Below, one piece after another: positions 19,019 to 27,869 of a stretch of 64,000 bases of DNA (position 1 is the first letter of the stretch; every line of letters starts with the position of its first letter). Below the pieces are notes generated by a model, which was given only the letters and a program-made list of their open reading frames with translations, was not told the origin of the DNA and did no database searches. A program made the translations under genes and the position numbers. Source of the DNA: Entomomonas sp945283395 (lineage in GTDB: Bacteria > Pseudomonadota > Gammaproteobacteria > Pseudomonadales > Pseudomonadaceae). Where the stretch lies: assembly GCA_946480835.1 (NCBI GenBank), contig CAMLLC010000004.1, positions 105,003 through 169,002 on the forward strand, in the 5' to 3' direction.

Positions 19019-19801
19019 ATGAAAAAAGCTTTATTAGTCGTTAGCTTTGGCACTAGTTACCCCGAAACTCGCATTAAGAATATAGAAAGCTGTGAAGAGA
19101 CTATGCGTGCTTTATGTCCAGATCGTGATTTCTTTCGTTCATGGACTTCACATATAATTCGTCACAAAGTGGCTCAGCGTGATAGAATGTTAATAGATAG
19201 CCCTCAGCAAGCGTTGGAGAGGTTGATTGCAGAGGGTTATCAGGATATAGCAATTCAATCACTCCATGTGATTAATGGAGATGAGTTTGAAAAGATTATC
19301 AATGAGGTTAAAGTCTATCAACATCAGTTTAATAAAATGTTTATAGGTAAACCATTGCTTAGCTCTTTTGATGATTACTTGAAAGTGATAGCTGCTTTAC
19401 AAGCGCAAGCACCTGTTATGGCTGCGGATGAAAGAGTGGTCTTCATGGGGCATGGCACTACACATCATGCCTTTGCCGCTTATGCTTGTATTGATCACTT
19501 ATTTACTGATAGAAAATTACCTTTTATTATGGGGGCAGTGGAAAGTTATCCTGAGATAGATACTATCTTAGAAAGATTAGTAGCGGATAAAGTGCGTAAA
19601 GTTCATCTTATGCCTTTTATGATAGTAGCAGGTGATCATGCCACACACGATATGGCTTCTGATGAAGATGATTCGTGGAGTAGTCGCATTCAAGCATTAG
19701 GTATAGAGGTTGAATGTCATTTGCAAGGTTTAGGAGAAAACCTGCAAATAAGACAATTATTTGCAGAGCATCTATTAGCTGCCACAAAAGAAGAGGCTTA
19801 A
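19019..19801 (+). CDS. cbiK: Anaerobic cobaltochelatase (sirohydrochlorin)
   Basis: CbiK (260 residues) inserts cobalt into sirohydrochlorin without ATP. The start LLVVSFGTSYPETR is typical. Candidate metal and catalytic residues lie in FMGHGTTHHAFAAYA, GAVESYPEID and IVAGDHATHD. No signal peptide is seen, so it is a cytoplasmic chelatase. It shows that cobalt enters early and the pathway is the oxygen-independent type. Confidence 0.96.
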   Translation: MKKALLVVSFGTSYPETRIKNIESCEETMRALCPDRDFFRSWTSHIIRHKVAQRDRMLIDSPQQALERLIAEGYQDIAIQSLHVINGDEFEKIINEVKVYQHQFNKMFIGKPLLSSFDDYLKVIAALQAQAPVMAADERVVFMGHGTTHHAFAAYACIDHLFTDRKLPFIMGAVESYPEIDTILERLVADKVRKVHLMPFMIVAGDHATHDMASDEDDSWSSRIQALGIEVECHLQGLGENLQIRQLFAEHLLAATKEEA

Positions 19802-19803
19802 AC

Positions 19804-20505
19804 ATGACGGGAAAATTATATGCTATTGGTACTGGTCCTGGCGCTGCTGATTTAATTACGGTTAGGGCAGCCAAATTATTAGCTAGCATAGATATAGTCT
19901 ATGCGCCTGCTGGCAAAAAGGGTGGTGATAGTTTGGCGTTATCCATTGTGAGGGAGTATTTAGGAGAATATACTAAGATTAAAGAACGACATTTTCCTAT
20001 GACCCATAATTCACTTGAAAAAGAGCAAGCATGGCAGTCTGTAGCAGATGAGATTAAAGCGGATGTAATTGCAAATAATAAAGTTGCTTTTATTTCTTTA
20101 GGGGATGTAATGCTTTATAGCACTTGGGTAAGCATTCTAGAAAGGTTACCAACTGATTTAAATATGGAAATTATTCCTGGAATAACTTCTTTTGCACTGA
20201 TAGCTGCTAAAACTAAAAGACCGTTAGCAATGGAAACTCAATCATTAGTAGTTATGTCTTGTACGACAGATAAGGTTATTTTAGAGCAAGCGTTAATTCA
20301 TAATTCTAGCTTAGTGCTAATGAAAGCAGCTTCATGTTTTGCTGAAGTAAAAGGGCTAATAGAAAAACTAAATTTACTCGATTATGCTGTCTTAGTAGCG
20401 GATGCTTCACTTGCAAGTGAAAAACAATATCGCAATCTTAAAGATGTGCCAGAAGATGAAAAACTACCTTATTTTACGACTATTTTAATCAATAAAGAAT
20501 GGTAG
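19804..20505 (+). CDS. cbiL: Cobalt-factor II C20-methyltransferase
   Basis: CbiL methylates C-20 of cobalt-factor II. The N-terminal GTGPGAADLITVRA is the tetrapyrrole-methylase loop, and FISLGDVMLYSTW and PGITSFALIAAKTKRP follow. The longer frame opening at 19714 lies inside cbiK. The ATG at 19804, two bases after the cbiK stop, gives the normal length (233 residues). It is the last gene of the first cobalamin operon. Confidence 0.95.
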   Translation: MTGKLYAIGTGPGAADLITVRAAKLLASIDIVYAPAGKKGGDSLALSIVREYLGEYTKIKERHFPMTHNSLEKEQAWQSVADEIKADVIANNKVAFISLGDVMLYSTWVSILERLPTDLNMEIIPGITSFALIAAKTKRPLAMETQSLVVMSCTTDKVILEQALIHNSSLVLMKAASCFAEVKGLIEKLNLLDYAVLVADASLASEKQYRNLKDVPEDEKLPYFTTILINKEW

Positions 20506-20511
20506 CTTATT

Positions 20512-20558
20512 AAGCTAATTGATCTCATTATCAATAATAATAGAGATCGAATTAGCTT
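20512..20558 (+). terminator. Hairpin at the end of the cbiA-cbiL operon
   Basis: AAGCTAATT-GATCTC at 20512-20526 pairs with GAGATCGAATTAGCTT at 20543-20558 over 15 bases with one bulge. It lies seven bases after the cbiL stop. The following bases are not T-rich, so it may protect the 3' end rather than terminate by itself. A second, smaller hairpin with a T-run (TTTTGC/GCAAAA, 20683-20703) may serve as terminator. Confidence 0.55.
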
Positions 20559-21239
20559 TACATTGAAAACAAGCTGATAGTAATGTTATTTATGCTAGCA
20601 TCTCGTACCTTTTATTTTCTCGTGTAGCAAGGTGATAAACTGTGTGAAGAAGTTTCACCACTAACCCAATAATTTTAATATCTTTTGCAAACGCAAAATT
20701 TTTCTTATTTTTGGTGTAGTAGTATTGTATTAATATAGGACATTTAGCCTGTATGAAAAATTACTCAAATAAATTACAAATACAAGCTACTAAAATTTTG
20801 TTTTGATAGGTTAGGTTATATAAGTAATAAAGAGCATACTTCTAAAAAGTTGCTGGGATGGTATTCTGCTCTGATAGCATGATTAAGCAAGAGTAATAAA
20901 ATAAAGATAGATGATTATAATAGCATTTTTATATTTATTTTTAGTTAAATTAAAATAATAATAACTCTAAGGAACTACACATAATTATTATAAAACCAGC
21001 AGTTTATCAGAGCTAAGCATTATCAATCTTATTCAAGTCATTAACGAATAAAGCTCCTTTAAAATGAGGGTTCATTTATATTAATAAATAAGATCTATTT
21101 GAGACATTATAGTAATTGTCAACTAATTGTGGTTATGATAAATAAAAAAATCATTTAGCTAGGTCAATTTATTTTCTTATTTTCATTTACCCGCTACTTA
21201 AAAAAGCATAAACTTTATATAGTCATAGTCAAATAAAGC

Positions 21240-21370
21240 ATTTATGCTAGGAAGTAGGTGTAATTCCTACGCAGCCCCCGCTGCTGTAAGGTGGACGACT
21301 TTGTTATTACCACTGAGGAAACTTGGGAAGGAACAAAGAAGGATGAAGCCAAGCCAGAAGACCTATTTGA
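21240..21370 (+). ncRNA. Cobalamin riboswitch controlling cbiM-cbiP
   Basis: It repeats the aptamer elements of the first riboswitch: GGAAGTAGGTG near 21250, CAGCCCCCGCTGCTGTAA near 21271, and the identical B12 box AAGCCAGAAGACC at 21351-21363. It precedes the cobalt transporter and nucleotide-loop genes. The downstream hairpin (21427-21481) covers the cbiM ribosome-binding site, which suggests control of translation. Confidence 0.93.
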
Positions 21371-21426
21371 TTACTATGAATGTCCTCTTCGGTGGGAAGA
21401 GTTATATCATGTCTTCAACCGATTGA

Positions 21427-21481
21427 TATACCTCAAACACCATAAGAAAAGGCTGATTATTTTCCTACTAGTTGAGGTATA
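21427..21481 (+). promoter_or_regulatory. Sequestering hairpin over the cbiM ribosome-binding site
   Basis: TATACCTCAA at 21427-21436 pairs perfectly with TTGAGGTATA at 21472-21481, which contains GAGG, the cbiM ribosome-binding site. A competing pairing, ATATCA (21404-21409) with TGATAT (21424-21429), overlaps the left arm. This fits a switch between open and closed start signals. Confidence 0.6.
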
Positions 21482-21486
21482 GCTAT

Positions 21487-22218
21487 ATGGGTAAGCAAGT
21501 TAAACTAATGGCAAGTATTGGCGGGGTAGCCGTACTGCTAACAGTTCCACAACAAGCATTTGCCATGCATATTATGGAAGGCTTTTTACCGCCAACGTGG
21601 GCGGCAGCATGGTGGCTCATCTACATTCCATTCTTAATAGTGGGTATTTTTCAACTCAAAAAAATTTCTAAAGGTAGCACCGATAAAAAAGTGCTATTGG
21701 CCTTATGTGCTGCATTTGTATTTGTATTGTCTTCTTTAAAAATGCCCTCCGTTACCGGTAGCTGTTCCCATCCGACTGGTGTAGGTTTGGGTGTTGTAAT
21801 GTTCGGCCCTTGGGTTATGTCTGTATTGGCTGGTATCGTTCTATTATTTCAAGCATTATTGTTAGCTCACGGTGGGTTAACTACATTAGGTGCTAATGGT
21901 ATGTCAATGGCGGTGTTAGGTCCAATTGTAGGATATCTTGTATGGCGTTTGGCTTGTAAAGTGAAAATACGTAAAGATGTAGGAGTATTTTTATGTGCTT
22001 TTACAGCTGATATTTTTACTTATTTTGTAACCTCTATTCAATTAGCTGGTGCATTCCCTGATCCACAATTAGGTTTTTTAGCAGCGGCTACAAAATTTAT
22101 GGGAATTTTTTGTTTAACGCAGATTCCTATAGCTATAGCCGAAGGATTACTAACGGTTATTATTTATAATATCATCACAGAACGTAAAATTGCGCCAGCA
22201 GAGGGGTTTAGGCAATGA
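21487..22218 (+). CDS. cbiM: Cobalt ECF transporter, substrate-binding membrane subunit
   Basis: CbiM binds cobalt in the CbiMNQO uptake system. A cleavable-looking N-terminal segment ends at QQAFA, followed by MHIMEGFLPP, the conserved N-terminus of the mature protein whose His binds the metal. Several membrane segments follow, with SCSHPTGVGLG characteristic of the family. The frame opens at a TTG (21472) inside the RBS hairpin; the ATG at 21487, eight bases after GAGG, is the likely start. Confidence 0.96.
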   Translation: MGKQVKLMASIGGVAVLLTVPQQAFAMHIMEGFLPPTWAAAWWLIYIPFLIVGIFQLKKISKGSTDKKVLLALCAAFVFVLSSLKMPSVTGSCSHPTGVGLGVVMFGPWVMSVLAGIVLLFQALLLAHGGLTTLGANGMSMAVLGPIVGYLVWRLACKVKIRKDVGVFLCAFTADIFTYFVTSIQLAGAFPDPQLGFLAAATKFMGIFCLTQIPIAIAEGLLTVIIYNIITERKIAPAEGFRQ

Positions 22219-22508
22219 AAAAGAATTTAGTGCTGTTGGCTATAGTTGTTATCATGTGTTTGATACCCTTTTTTTTACCAGTCAATAAAAAGGCTGAGTT
22301 TGGCGGTTCTGATAGCCAAGCAGAAGATGCTATTACAGCAAGCCATCCAAATTATAAACCTTGGTTTGAGTCATTTTTTGAACCAGCTAGTAGTGAGGTT
22401 GAAAGCTTATTATTTACTTTACAGGGATCATTGGGTACAGGTGTCATCTGTTATATCTTAGGATATTATCGTGGTAAAAGAAGATTAAAAACAGATGTTA
22501 GAAATTGA
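22215..22508 (+). CDS. cbiN: Cobalt transporter accessory subunit
   Basis: The 97-residue protein has two membrane segments flanking an outer loop (GGSDSQAEDAI, YKPWFESFFEPASSEVESLLF), as in CbiN. It works with CbiM to load cobalt. It overlaps cbiM by four bases and cbiQ by 14. Confidence 0.95.
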   Translation: MKKNLVLLAIVVIMCLIPFFLPVNKKAEFGGSDSQAEDAITASHPNYKPWFESFFEPASSEVESLLFTLQGSLGTGVICYILGYYRGKRRLKTDVRN

Positions 22509-23172
22509 TCATTATGCCTATCAGAGCCGTTGGCGAACGGTAAATCCATTAGCTAAAGGTATTGGTTTTATTAGCTTATTGTTGATAGCTTTTTGTTCTA
22601 CAACTTTAATACAAGTATTATTATTATTGGTACTTGCCCCAATTACCTGTTATAACAGCCATATTGGTTTAAAAAAATATTGTCGATGGCTGTTTATACC
22701 TTTCGCTTTTTTATTAGTGAGTGTCATAGGAATCTTATTGTCTTTTGCTTGGAATAAAGAGCATATGTTAGTAAGTATTCCTATAGGTTCAATTTATATA
22801 GGTATCAATGCTGACTCGATAATAGTAGCTCAAAATGCTTTTTTTCGTAGTTTATGTTGTTTGGCAGTTACTTATTTATTTGTTTTGTGTACACCTTTCG
22901 ATCAATTGATACAAATAGGAAAAAAGACCCATCTTCCTAAAGTATTATTAGAAATTATTTTATTAACATATAGATTTATTTTTATTTTCTTAGATGAAGT
23001 AGCGGCTATCAAGAGAGCTCAAACCCTTCGCTTTGGCTATATTTCTATGAAAACAAGTTATCACTCTTTGGGTATGCTGATTACTATGTTATTAACTAGA
23101 GTATTAAGCCGTTATAGTCAAATGACCATTGCTTTAGAAACTAAATTATATAAAGGTGATTTTCACCTTTAG
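22495..23172 (+). CDS. cbiQ: Cobalt ECF transporter, coupling membrane subunit
   Basis: The 225-residue integral membrane protein is the T component that couples the ATPase to CbiM. The ECF-family signature is weakly visible in EVAAIKRAQTLRFGY and, near the end, LLTRVLSRYSQMTIALETKLY. It lies between cbiN and cbiO and overlaps cbiN. Confidence 0.94.
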   Translation: MLEIDHYAYQSRWRTVNPLAKGIGFISLLLIAFCSTTLIQVLLLLVLAPITCYNSHIGLKKYCRWLFIPFAFLLVSVIGILLSFAWNKEHMLVSIPIGSIYIGINADSIIVAQNAFFRSLCCLAVTYLFVLCTPFDQLIQIGKKTHLPKVLLEIILLTYRFIFIFLDEVAAIKRAQTLRFGYISMKTSYHSLGMLITMLLTRVLSRYSQMTIALETKLYKGDFHL

Positions 23173-23187
23173 TATTAGAGATGTATT

Positions 23188-24003
23188 ATGTTATCAACAA
23201 AAGAGCTTTGTTTTAAATATGAACAAGGTGAAGGAGCCCTGAAGAATATCACCTTAGACTTATCAGCAGGTAAGGTCTCAGGTCTAGTAGGAGCTAATGG
23301 TTCGGGTAAATCCACTTTATTTATGACATTATTAGGTTTTTTAAAACCAAACTCAGGCTTTGTCTGTTGGAATGATGAACCTATTAGTTATAATAAAGAG
23401 GACTTATATCAATTAAGACAGAATGTAGCTATTGTATTCCAAGAGCCAGATCAACAGATTTTTTATACCGATATTAAAAGTGATATAGCCTTTAGTTTGC
23501 GAAATTTAGGGGTAAATGAAACAGAAATTACTAAGCGTGTTGCTAATGCGTTAACGTTGGTAGATGCTAATGAATTTGTTGATCAACCTATTCAATATTT
23601 AAGTTTTGGTCAAAAGAAACGTGTCGCTATAGCGGGCGCTTTAGTATTAAATGCCAGTTGTATTTTATTAGATGAACCTACAGCAGGATTAGATCCTAAA
23701 GGAAGACAACATATTATAGAGATTTTACAAAGACTAGTAGCTGATGGGAAGCAAGTAGTTATTGCTAGTCATGATATTGATTTAATTTATCAGGTGTGCG
23801 ATGAGGTTTTTGTATTAGATCAGGGACAATTATTAATTCATGGGACTAAACAAGAAGTGTTTTTGCAAACTGAATTAATTAAAAGAGCAGGTTTAGTTCA
23901 ACCTTGGTTAGTTAAATTGCATCTAGAGAAAGGTTTGCCTTTATATGATTGTGAGCAAGTTTTCTTTAATGAATGTCAATTAACATTAACTGATAAAGGG
24001 TAA
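23188..24003 (+). CDS. cbiO: Cobalt ECF transporter, ATPase subunit
   Basis: This is a 271-residue ABC ATPase. Walker A is GANGSGKST, the Q-loop region is VAIVFQEPDQQIF, the signature is LSFGQKKRVAIAGAL and Walker B is CILLDEPTAGLDP with the switch histidine in ASHDID. It powers CbiMNQ. Confidence 0.95.
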   Translation: MLSTKELCFKYEQGEGALKNITLDLSAGKVSGLVGANGSGKSTLFMTLLGFLKPNSGFVCWNDEPISYNKEDLYQLRQNVAIVFQEPDQQIFYTDIKSDIAFSLRNLGVNETEITKRVANALTLVDANEFVDQPIQYLSFGQKKRVAIAGALVLNASCILLDEPTAGLDPKGRQHIIEILQRLVADGKQVVIASHDIDLIYQVCDEVFVLDQGQLLIHGTKQEVFLQTELIKRAGLVQPWLVKLHLEKGLPLYDCEQVFFNECQLTLTDKG

Positions 24004-24008
24004 ATATC

Positions 24009-25031
24009 ATGATTAATGGCCATGGTGATGATGGTTATCAATACCCTCATATAAGGGTGAATTTTAGTTCCAATGTTTATCAGCAATTAGATTTATTGCC
24101 ATTAAGAAAACATTTAATAGAACAAATGGCAGTCATTCAGCATTATCCTGAACCTGACGCTTATTCATTAGTAGAGTTAATAGCTAAGCAACAGCAGCTT
24201 GCAACAACGCAAGTAGCGGTTACTAATGGTGCTACTGAAGCTATTTACCTTATAGCACAGGCATTTGCAAATAGCAAGACTGCTATTTTATCGCCCGTTT
24301 TTAGTGAATATGCCGATGCTTGTCAAATTCATCATCATACCATTAAGCATTTTTTTAAATTAGATGAGTTTAAAGGTGATACTGATTTATGCTGGATATG
24401 TAATCCTAACAACCCAACGGGAGAGCTCTATGATAAAGAGCAACTAATAGCTTATATTAAATCTTTTCCTAGTACCTGCTTTGTTATTGATCAATCTTAT
24501 ATTGCTTTTACTCCTAAGGCTACTATTAGTATGGCAGAGTTAGAGGGGCTTAATAATGTGATTCTGCTTCATTCTTTGACAAAAAACTATGCGATAGCAG
24601 GTTTAAGACTAGGTTATATATTAGCAAGTAGTATCCTTCTAAAACGTATTAATTATTTTAGAATGCCTTGGGCTGTAAATAGTTTGGCTATAATTGCTGG
24701 GCACTATTTATTAACACACCAAGCATCATTAAAAATAGATTTAGTTACGTTATTAGCAGCCACTCATAAATTGCAACGAGACTTAAACTCAATAGAGGGT
24801 ATTAAGGTTTTACCTAGTCAAACTCACTATTTTTTAGCACAATTAACTAATGGCTATTCAGCCCAAGAATTGAAAGATTATTTGGCGAAAACACAGCAAT
24901 TACTTATTAGAGATGCTAGTAATTTTATAGGGTTAGATAAAAGTTATTTTAGAGTAGCCAGTCAAACCACTGAGGAAAATAATTTATTAGTTAAAACTAT
25001 TAAAACAGGGTTAAATAACGGGTTAAAATGA
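24009..25031 (+). CDS. cobD: L-threonine-O-3-phosphate decarboxylase
   Basis: CobD (340 residues) is a PLP enzyme that makes aminopropanol phosphate, the link between corrin ring and nucleotide loop. The PLP lysine lies in LHSLTKNYAIAGLRLGY, and CNPNNPTGELY and TNGATEAIYL are aminotransferase class I motifs. Its substrate kinase (PduX) is not in this window. The start is 6 bases after cbiO and the stop overlaps cobU. Confidence 0.94.
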   Translation: MINGHGDDGYQYPHIRVNFSSNVYQQLDLLPLRKHLIEQMAVIQHYPEPDAYSLVELIAKQQQLATTQVAVTNGATEAIYLIAQAFANSKTAILSPVFSEYADACQIHHHTIKHFFKLDEFKGDTDLCWICNPNNPTGELYDKEQLIAYIKSFPSTCFVIDQSYIAFTPKATISMAELEGLNNVILLHSLTKNYAIAGLRLGYILASSILLKRINYFRMPWAVNSLAIIAGHYLLTHQASLKIDLVTLLAATHKLQRDLNSIEGIKVLPSQTHYFLAQLTNGYSAQELKDYLAKTQQLLIRDASNFIGLDKSYFRVASQTTEENNLLVKTIKTGLNNGLK

Positions 25032-25546
25032 AAAAAATTATTTTGGTAACAGGTGGGCAACGTTCTGGTAAAAGTACCTTTGCCGAACAATTAGCTCTTA
25101 CATTAGCTGATCGGCCTATTTATATGGCAACTTCTCGTGTATGGGATGATGAATATCATGAGCGTATTAAACGCCATCAGCTTAGCCGAGGTTCACAATG
25201 GACTACTATTGAAGAAAATAAGCACCTTAGCCAATATGATTTAGTTGGTAAGGTGGTATTAATAGATTGTTTAACCTTATGGGCTACTAATTTCTTTTTT
25301 GATTTAGATAATGATATAGAAAAAGCGCTAACAGAACTTAAGCAAGAGTTTGAGCGCTTAATTGCACAGCAAGCGAAATTTATTTTAGTTACTAATGAAA
25401 TAGGGCTAGGAGGAACGTCGGAAAATAATTTACAAAGAAAATTTATTGATTTACTAGGTTGGCTAAATCAATATGTGGCAGCTAAAGCTGATGAAGTTTA
25501 TTTTGTTGTGTCTGGCATAGCAATGAAGATTAAGAGTACAATATGA
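25028..25546 (+). CDS. cobU: Adenosylcobinamide kinase/guanylyltransferase
   Basis: CobU (172 residues) phosphorylates adenosylcobinamide and transfers GMP to it. The P-loop is TGGQRSGKSTFAE. PIYMATSRVWDDEYHERIKRHQ carries the guanylylation region with its histidine, and TNEIGLG is a family motif. It overlaps cobD and cobT. Confidence 0.95.
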   Translation: MKKIILVTGGQRSGKSTFAEQLALTLADRPIYMATSRVWDDEYHERIKRHQLSRGSQWTTIEENKHLSQYDLVGKVVLIDCLTLWATNFFFDLDNDIEKALTELKQEFERLIAQQAKFILVTNEIGLGGTSENNLQRKFIDLLGWLNQYVAAKADEVYFVVSGIAMKIKSTI

Positions 25547-26586
25547 AAATATTTAGCATTAATAAACCCGATGAAGCAATTAAATCTTTGTTACAAGCTA
25601 AAATAGATAGTTTAGCTAAACCTAAAGGTTCTCTTGGTATTCTTGAAGAGTTAGCTTTGCAAATAGGCTGGATTCAACAAACGTTAACGCCTAAATTAAC
25701 TATGCCACATCATTTATTATTCGCAGCTGATCATGGTATTGCTGAATCTGGCGTTAGTCCCTCACCCAAATCTATCACTTGGCAACAAGCCATTAATTTT
25801 ATTGAAGGGGGTGGGGGAATAAATATTTTTGCCAGACAACATCACTTTAAAATGCTAGTAGTAGATGCTGGGGTCGATTTTGATTTTGCTCAGCAAATTG
25901 GGGTGATAGATAAGAAAATTCGTAAAGGTACCCATAATTTCTTAGAGCAAGCAGCTATGACTGAGCAAGAGATGTTGAGGGCGATTGATTCAGGGGCTCA
26001 ATTAGTAGCTGATTGTCAGAGAGCAGGTTGTAATATTATTTCTATAGGTGAATTAGGTATTGCAAACACCTCAGCTTCTTCTATCTGGATGAGTTATTTA
26101 ACTGGTATATCCTTGAAAGATTGTGTTGGTGCTGGGTCAGGTTGGGCTTCTGAGGGTACTAAACGCAAATATCAAATCCTACAGCAGGCTATAGATAACT
26201 ACCAAGGAGATCATTCAGCTGAAGCTATTATGAGTTATTTTGGAGGGTTTGAAATGGTAATGGCGGTAGGTGCTATGCTCAAAGCCGCTGAATTAAAAAT
26301 GATAATTTTGATAGATGGATTTATTATGACTAATTGTCTGTTAATGGCCTGTCAATTTAATGAAAATGTTAGACATTATGCAATATTTGGGCATAGAGGA
26401 GAAGAAACAGGGCATGGTTTATTGCTCGATAAGATGGGGGTAAAAGCTTTGTTAGCTTTGAATTTTAGGCTTGGTGAGGGAACTGGTGCAGTATGTGCTT
26501 ATCCTTTAGTAGATTCAGCTGTCCGTATGATTAATGAAATGAAATCTTTTCAACAGGCAGAGGTAACACCTATTACATTATGTTAG
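25543..26586 (+). CDS. cobT: Nicotinate-nucleotide:dimethylbenzimidazole phosphoribosyltransferase
   Basis: CobT (347 residues) activates the lower ligand base. The start DSLAKPKGSLGILEELA and the stretch LFAADHGIAESGVSPSP are typical. The catalytic glutamate is in RLGEGTGA near the end. No dimethylbenzimidazole synthesis gene (bluB or bza) is in the window, so the actual base could be imported, adenine or made elsewhere. It overlaps cobU and cobS. Confidence 0.95.
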   Translation: MKIFSINKPDEAIKSLLQAKIDSLAKPKGSLGILEELALQIGWIQQTLTPKLTMPHHLLFAADHGIAESGVSPSPKSITWQQAINFIEGGGGINIFARQHHFKMLVVDAGVDFDFAQQIGVIDKKIRKGTHNFLEQAAMTEQEMLRAIDSGAQLVADCQRAGCNIISIGELGIANTSASSIWMSYLTGISLKDCVGAGSGWASEGTKRKYQILQQAIDNYQGDHSAEAIMSYFGGFEMVMAVGAMLKAAELKMIILIDGFIMTNCLLMACQFNENVRHYAIFGHRGEETGHGLLLDKMGVKALLALNFRLGEGTGAVCAYPLVDSAVRMINEMKSFQQAEVTPITLC

Positions 26587-27338
26587 CTTTCTATGCCATC
26601 ATTGTTTTTTATACTAGACTACCTATTTTCCGTCAAAAAAATATTCCAGATGTTTACTTTAAAAATATTATTTATTATTGGTCTATGGCTGGCTGGTTAA
26701 CAGCCTCAGTTATGGCAGCAACGCTCTATCTATCTAGCTTTCTTTTACCAGCATCTATAGCTGTAGTATTGGCTATTATTAGCAGATTATTACTCACTGG
26801 TGGATTACATGAAGATGGCCTAGCTGATTTTTTTGATGGTTTTGGTGGTGGAATTTCTAAAGATCGTATACTTGCTATAATGAAAGATAGTCATGTAGGC
26901 TGTTATGCTGTCTTGGGCTTAATTTGTTATTTCTTACTTTTTTATCAAGTATTAGTGGCTTTTCCAATTCATTTAGCTTGTTTAGCTATTTTGGTTGCAG
27001 ACCCTTTTTGTAAAGGGTTAGCAGCTATGATTACCACTCGTTTGAATTATGCAAGAACAGCTGAAACAAGCAAAGTCAAAGTAGTGTATGAAACGCTAAA
27101 TAAAAAATATTTGCTACAAACAGCTTTTTTTGCATTGCTGCCCTTATTGATAATTTTGGGTTGGTTATCTGTTACATACTATCTAATTATGTTATTGCCT
27201 ATCCTATTATTTTTTGTACTTACTGCTTTTATGAAAAGTAAAATAGACGGCTATACAGGGGATTGTGTAGGGGCATTATTTTTATTATTAGAATTATCTT
27301 GCTATTTGTCGTTGTTAATATTGATTAAATTAATATGA
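26580..27338 (+). CDS. cobS: Adenosylcobalamin (5'-phosphate) synthase
   Basis: CobS (252 residues) is a membrane enzyme that joins adenosyl-GDP-cobinamide to the activated base. The metal-binding motif GGLHEDGLADFFDGFGGG is complete and several hydrophobic segments follow. It overlaps cobT by seven bases and cobC by four. Confidence 0.96.
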   Translation: MLAFYAIIVFYTRLPIFRQKNIPDVYFKNIIYYWSMAGWLTASVMAATLYLSSFLLPASIAVVLAIISRLLLTGGLHEDGLADFFDGFGGGISKDRILAIMKDSHVGCYAVLGLICYFLLFYQVLVAFPIHLACLAILVADPFCKGLAAMITTRLNYARTAETSKVKVVYETLNKKYLLQTAFFALLPLLIILGWLSVTYYLIMLLPILLFFVLTAFMKSKIDGYTGDCVGALFLLLELSCYLSLLILIKLI

Positions 27339-27859
27339 AGATGTACTTTATCCGTCATACGAGTGTCGCTGTTCCAGTTGGAACATGTTATGGGCAAAGT
27401 GATGTGGCTGTTAAAAATACTTTTCCTGAAGAGGCCGCTTCAGTTTTAGCACAAATTAACTCTATATCTTTCGATTATGTTTATTGTAGCCCTTTAAGCC
27501 GATGTGTTAAATTAGCTGATTTTTGTGGCTATAGCCAAGCAATATTTGATAGCCGATTAAAGGAATTAGATTTTGGTGCTTGGGAATTAAAAAGATGGGA
27601 AGAAATTAACGACCCTCATTTACAAATATGGTATAAAGATTGGATAAATACTAGGGTAACGGGTGGGGAATCATTCCATGACTTATACCAACGTTTTACA
27701 GACTTTATAAATGAAATACCTAAGGCTAACACTATAGCTATTTTTACTCACGGAGGAATTATTAACTGTGCAAGAGTTTATACAGGCTTGACTACGCAAC
27801 AACAAATGTTTGTTCAAACGCCTAGCTATGGTTCAGTAACACTAATTGAAATGAATTAA
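27335..27859 (+). CDS. cobC: Adenosylcobalamin/alpha-ribazole phosphatase
   Basis: The 174-residue histidine phosphatase starts with MYFIRHTSVAVP, the RH motif, and has the second histidine in FTHGGII. CYGQSDV and ELDFGAWE are typical of CobC. It removes the phosphate in the last step of nucleotide-loop assembly. Confidence 0.93.
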   Translation: MKMYFIRHTSVAVPVGTCYGQSDVAVKNTFPEEAASVLAQINSISFDYVYCSPLSRCVKLADFCGYSQAIFDSRLKELDFGAWELKRWEEINDPHLQIWYKDWINTRVTGGESFHDLYQRFTDFINEIPKANTIAIFTHGGIINCARVYTGLTTQQQMFVQTPSYGSVTLIEMN

Positions 27860-27869
27860 GGTTTATTTT

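Larger units (their letters stand above)
20506..21486. other. Long non-coding region between the two cobalamin operons
   Basis: The 980 bases hold the operon-end hairpin (20512-20558), a possible terminator (20683-20703), about 530 bases of AT-rich DNA in which I see no gene, and the second cobalamin riboswitch (21240-21370) with its expression platform. The short reading frames crossing the riboswitch are not genes. Confidence 0.7.

Noticed and set aside
21244..21482. Short plus-strand frames over the second riboswitch
   Set aside because: They cover the aptamer, including the B12 box, and encode nothing recognisable.
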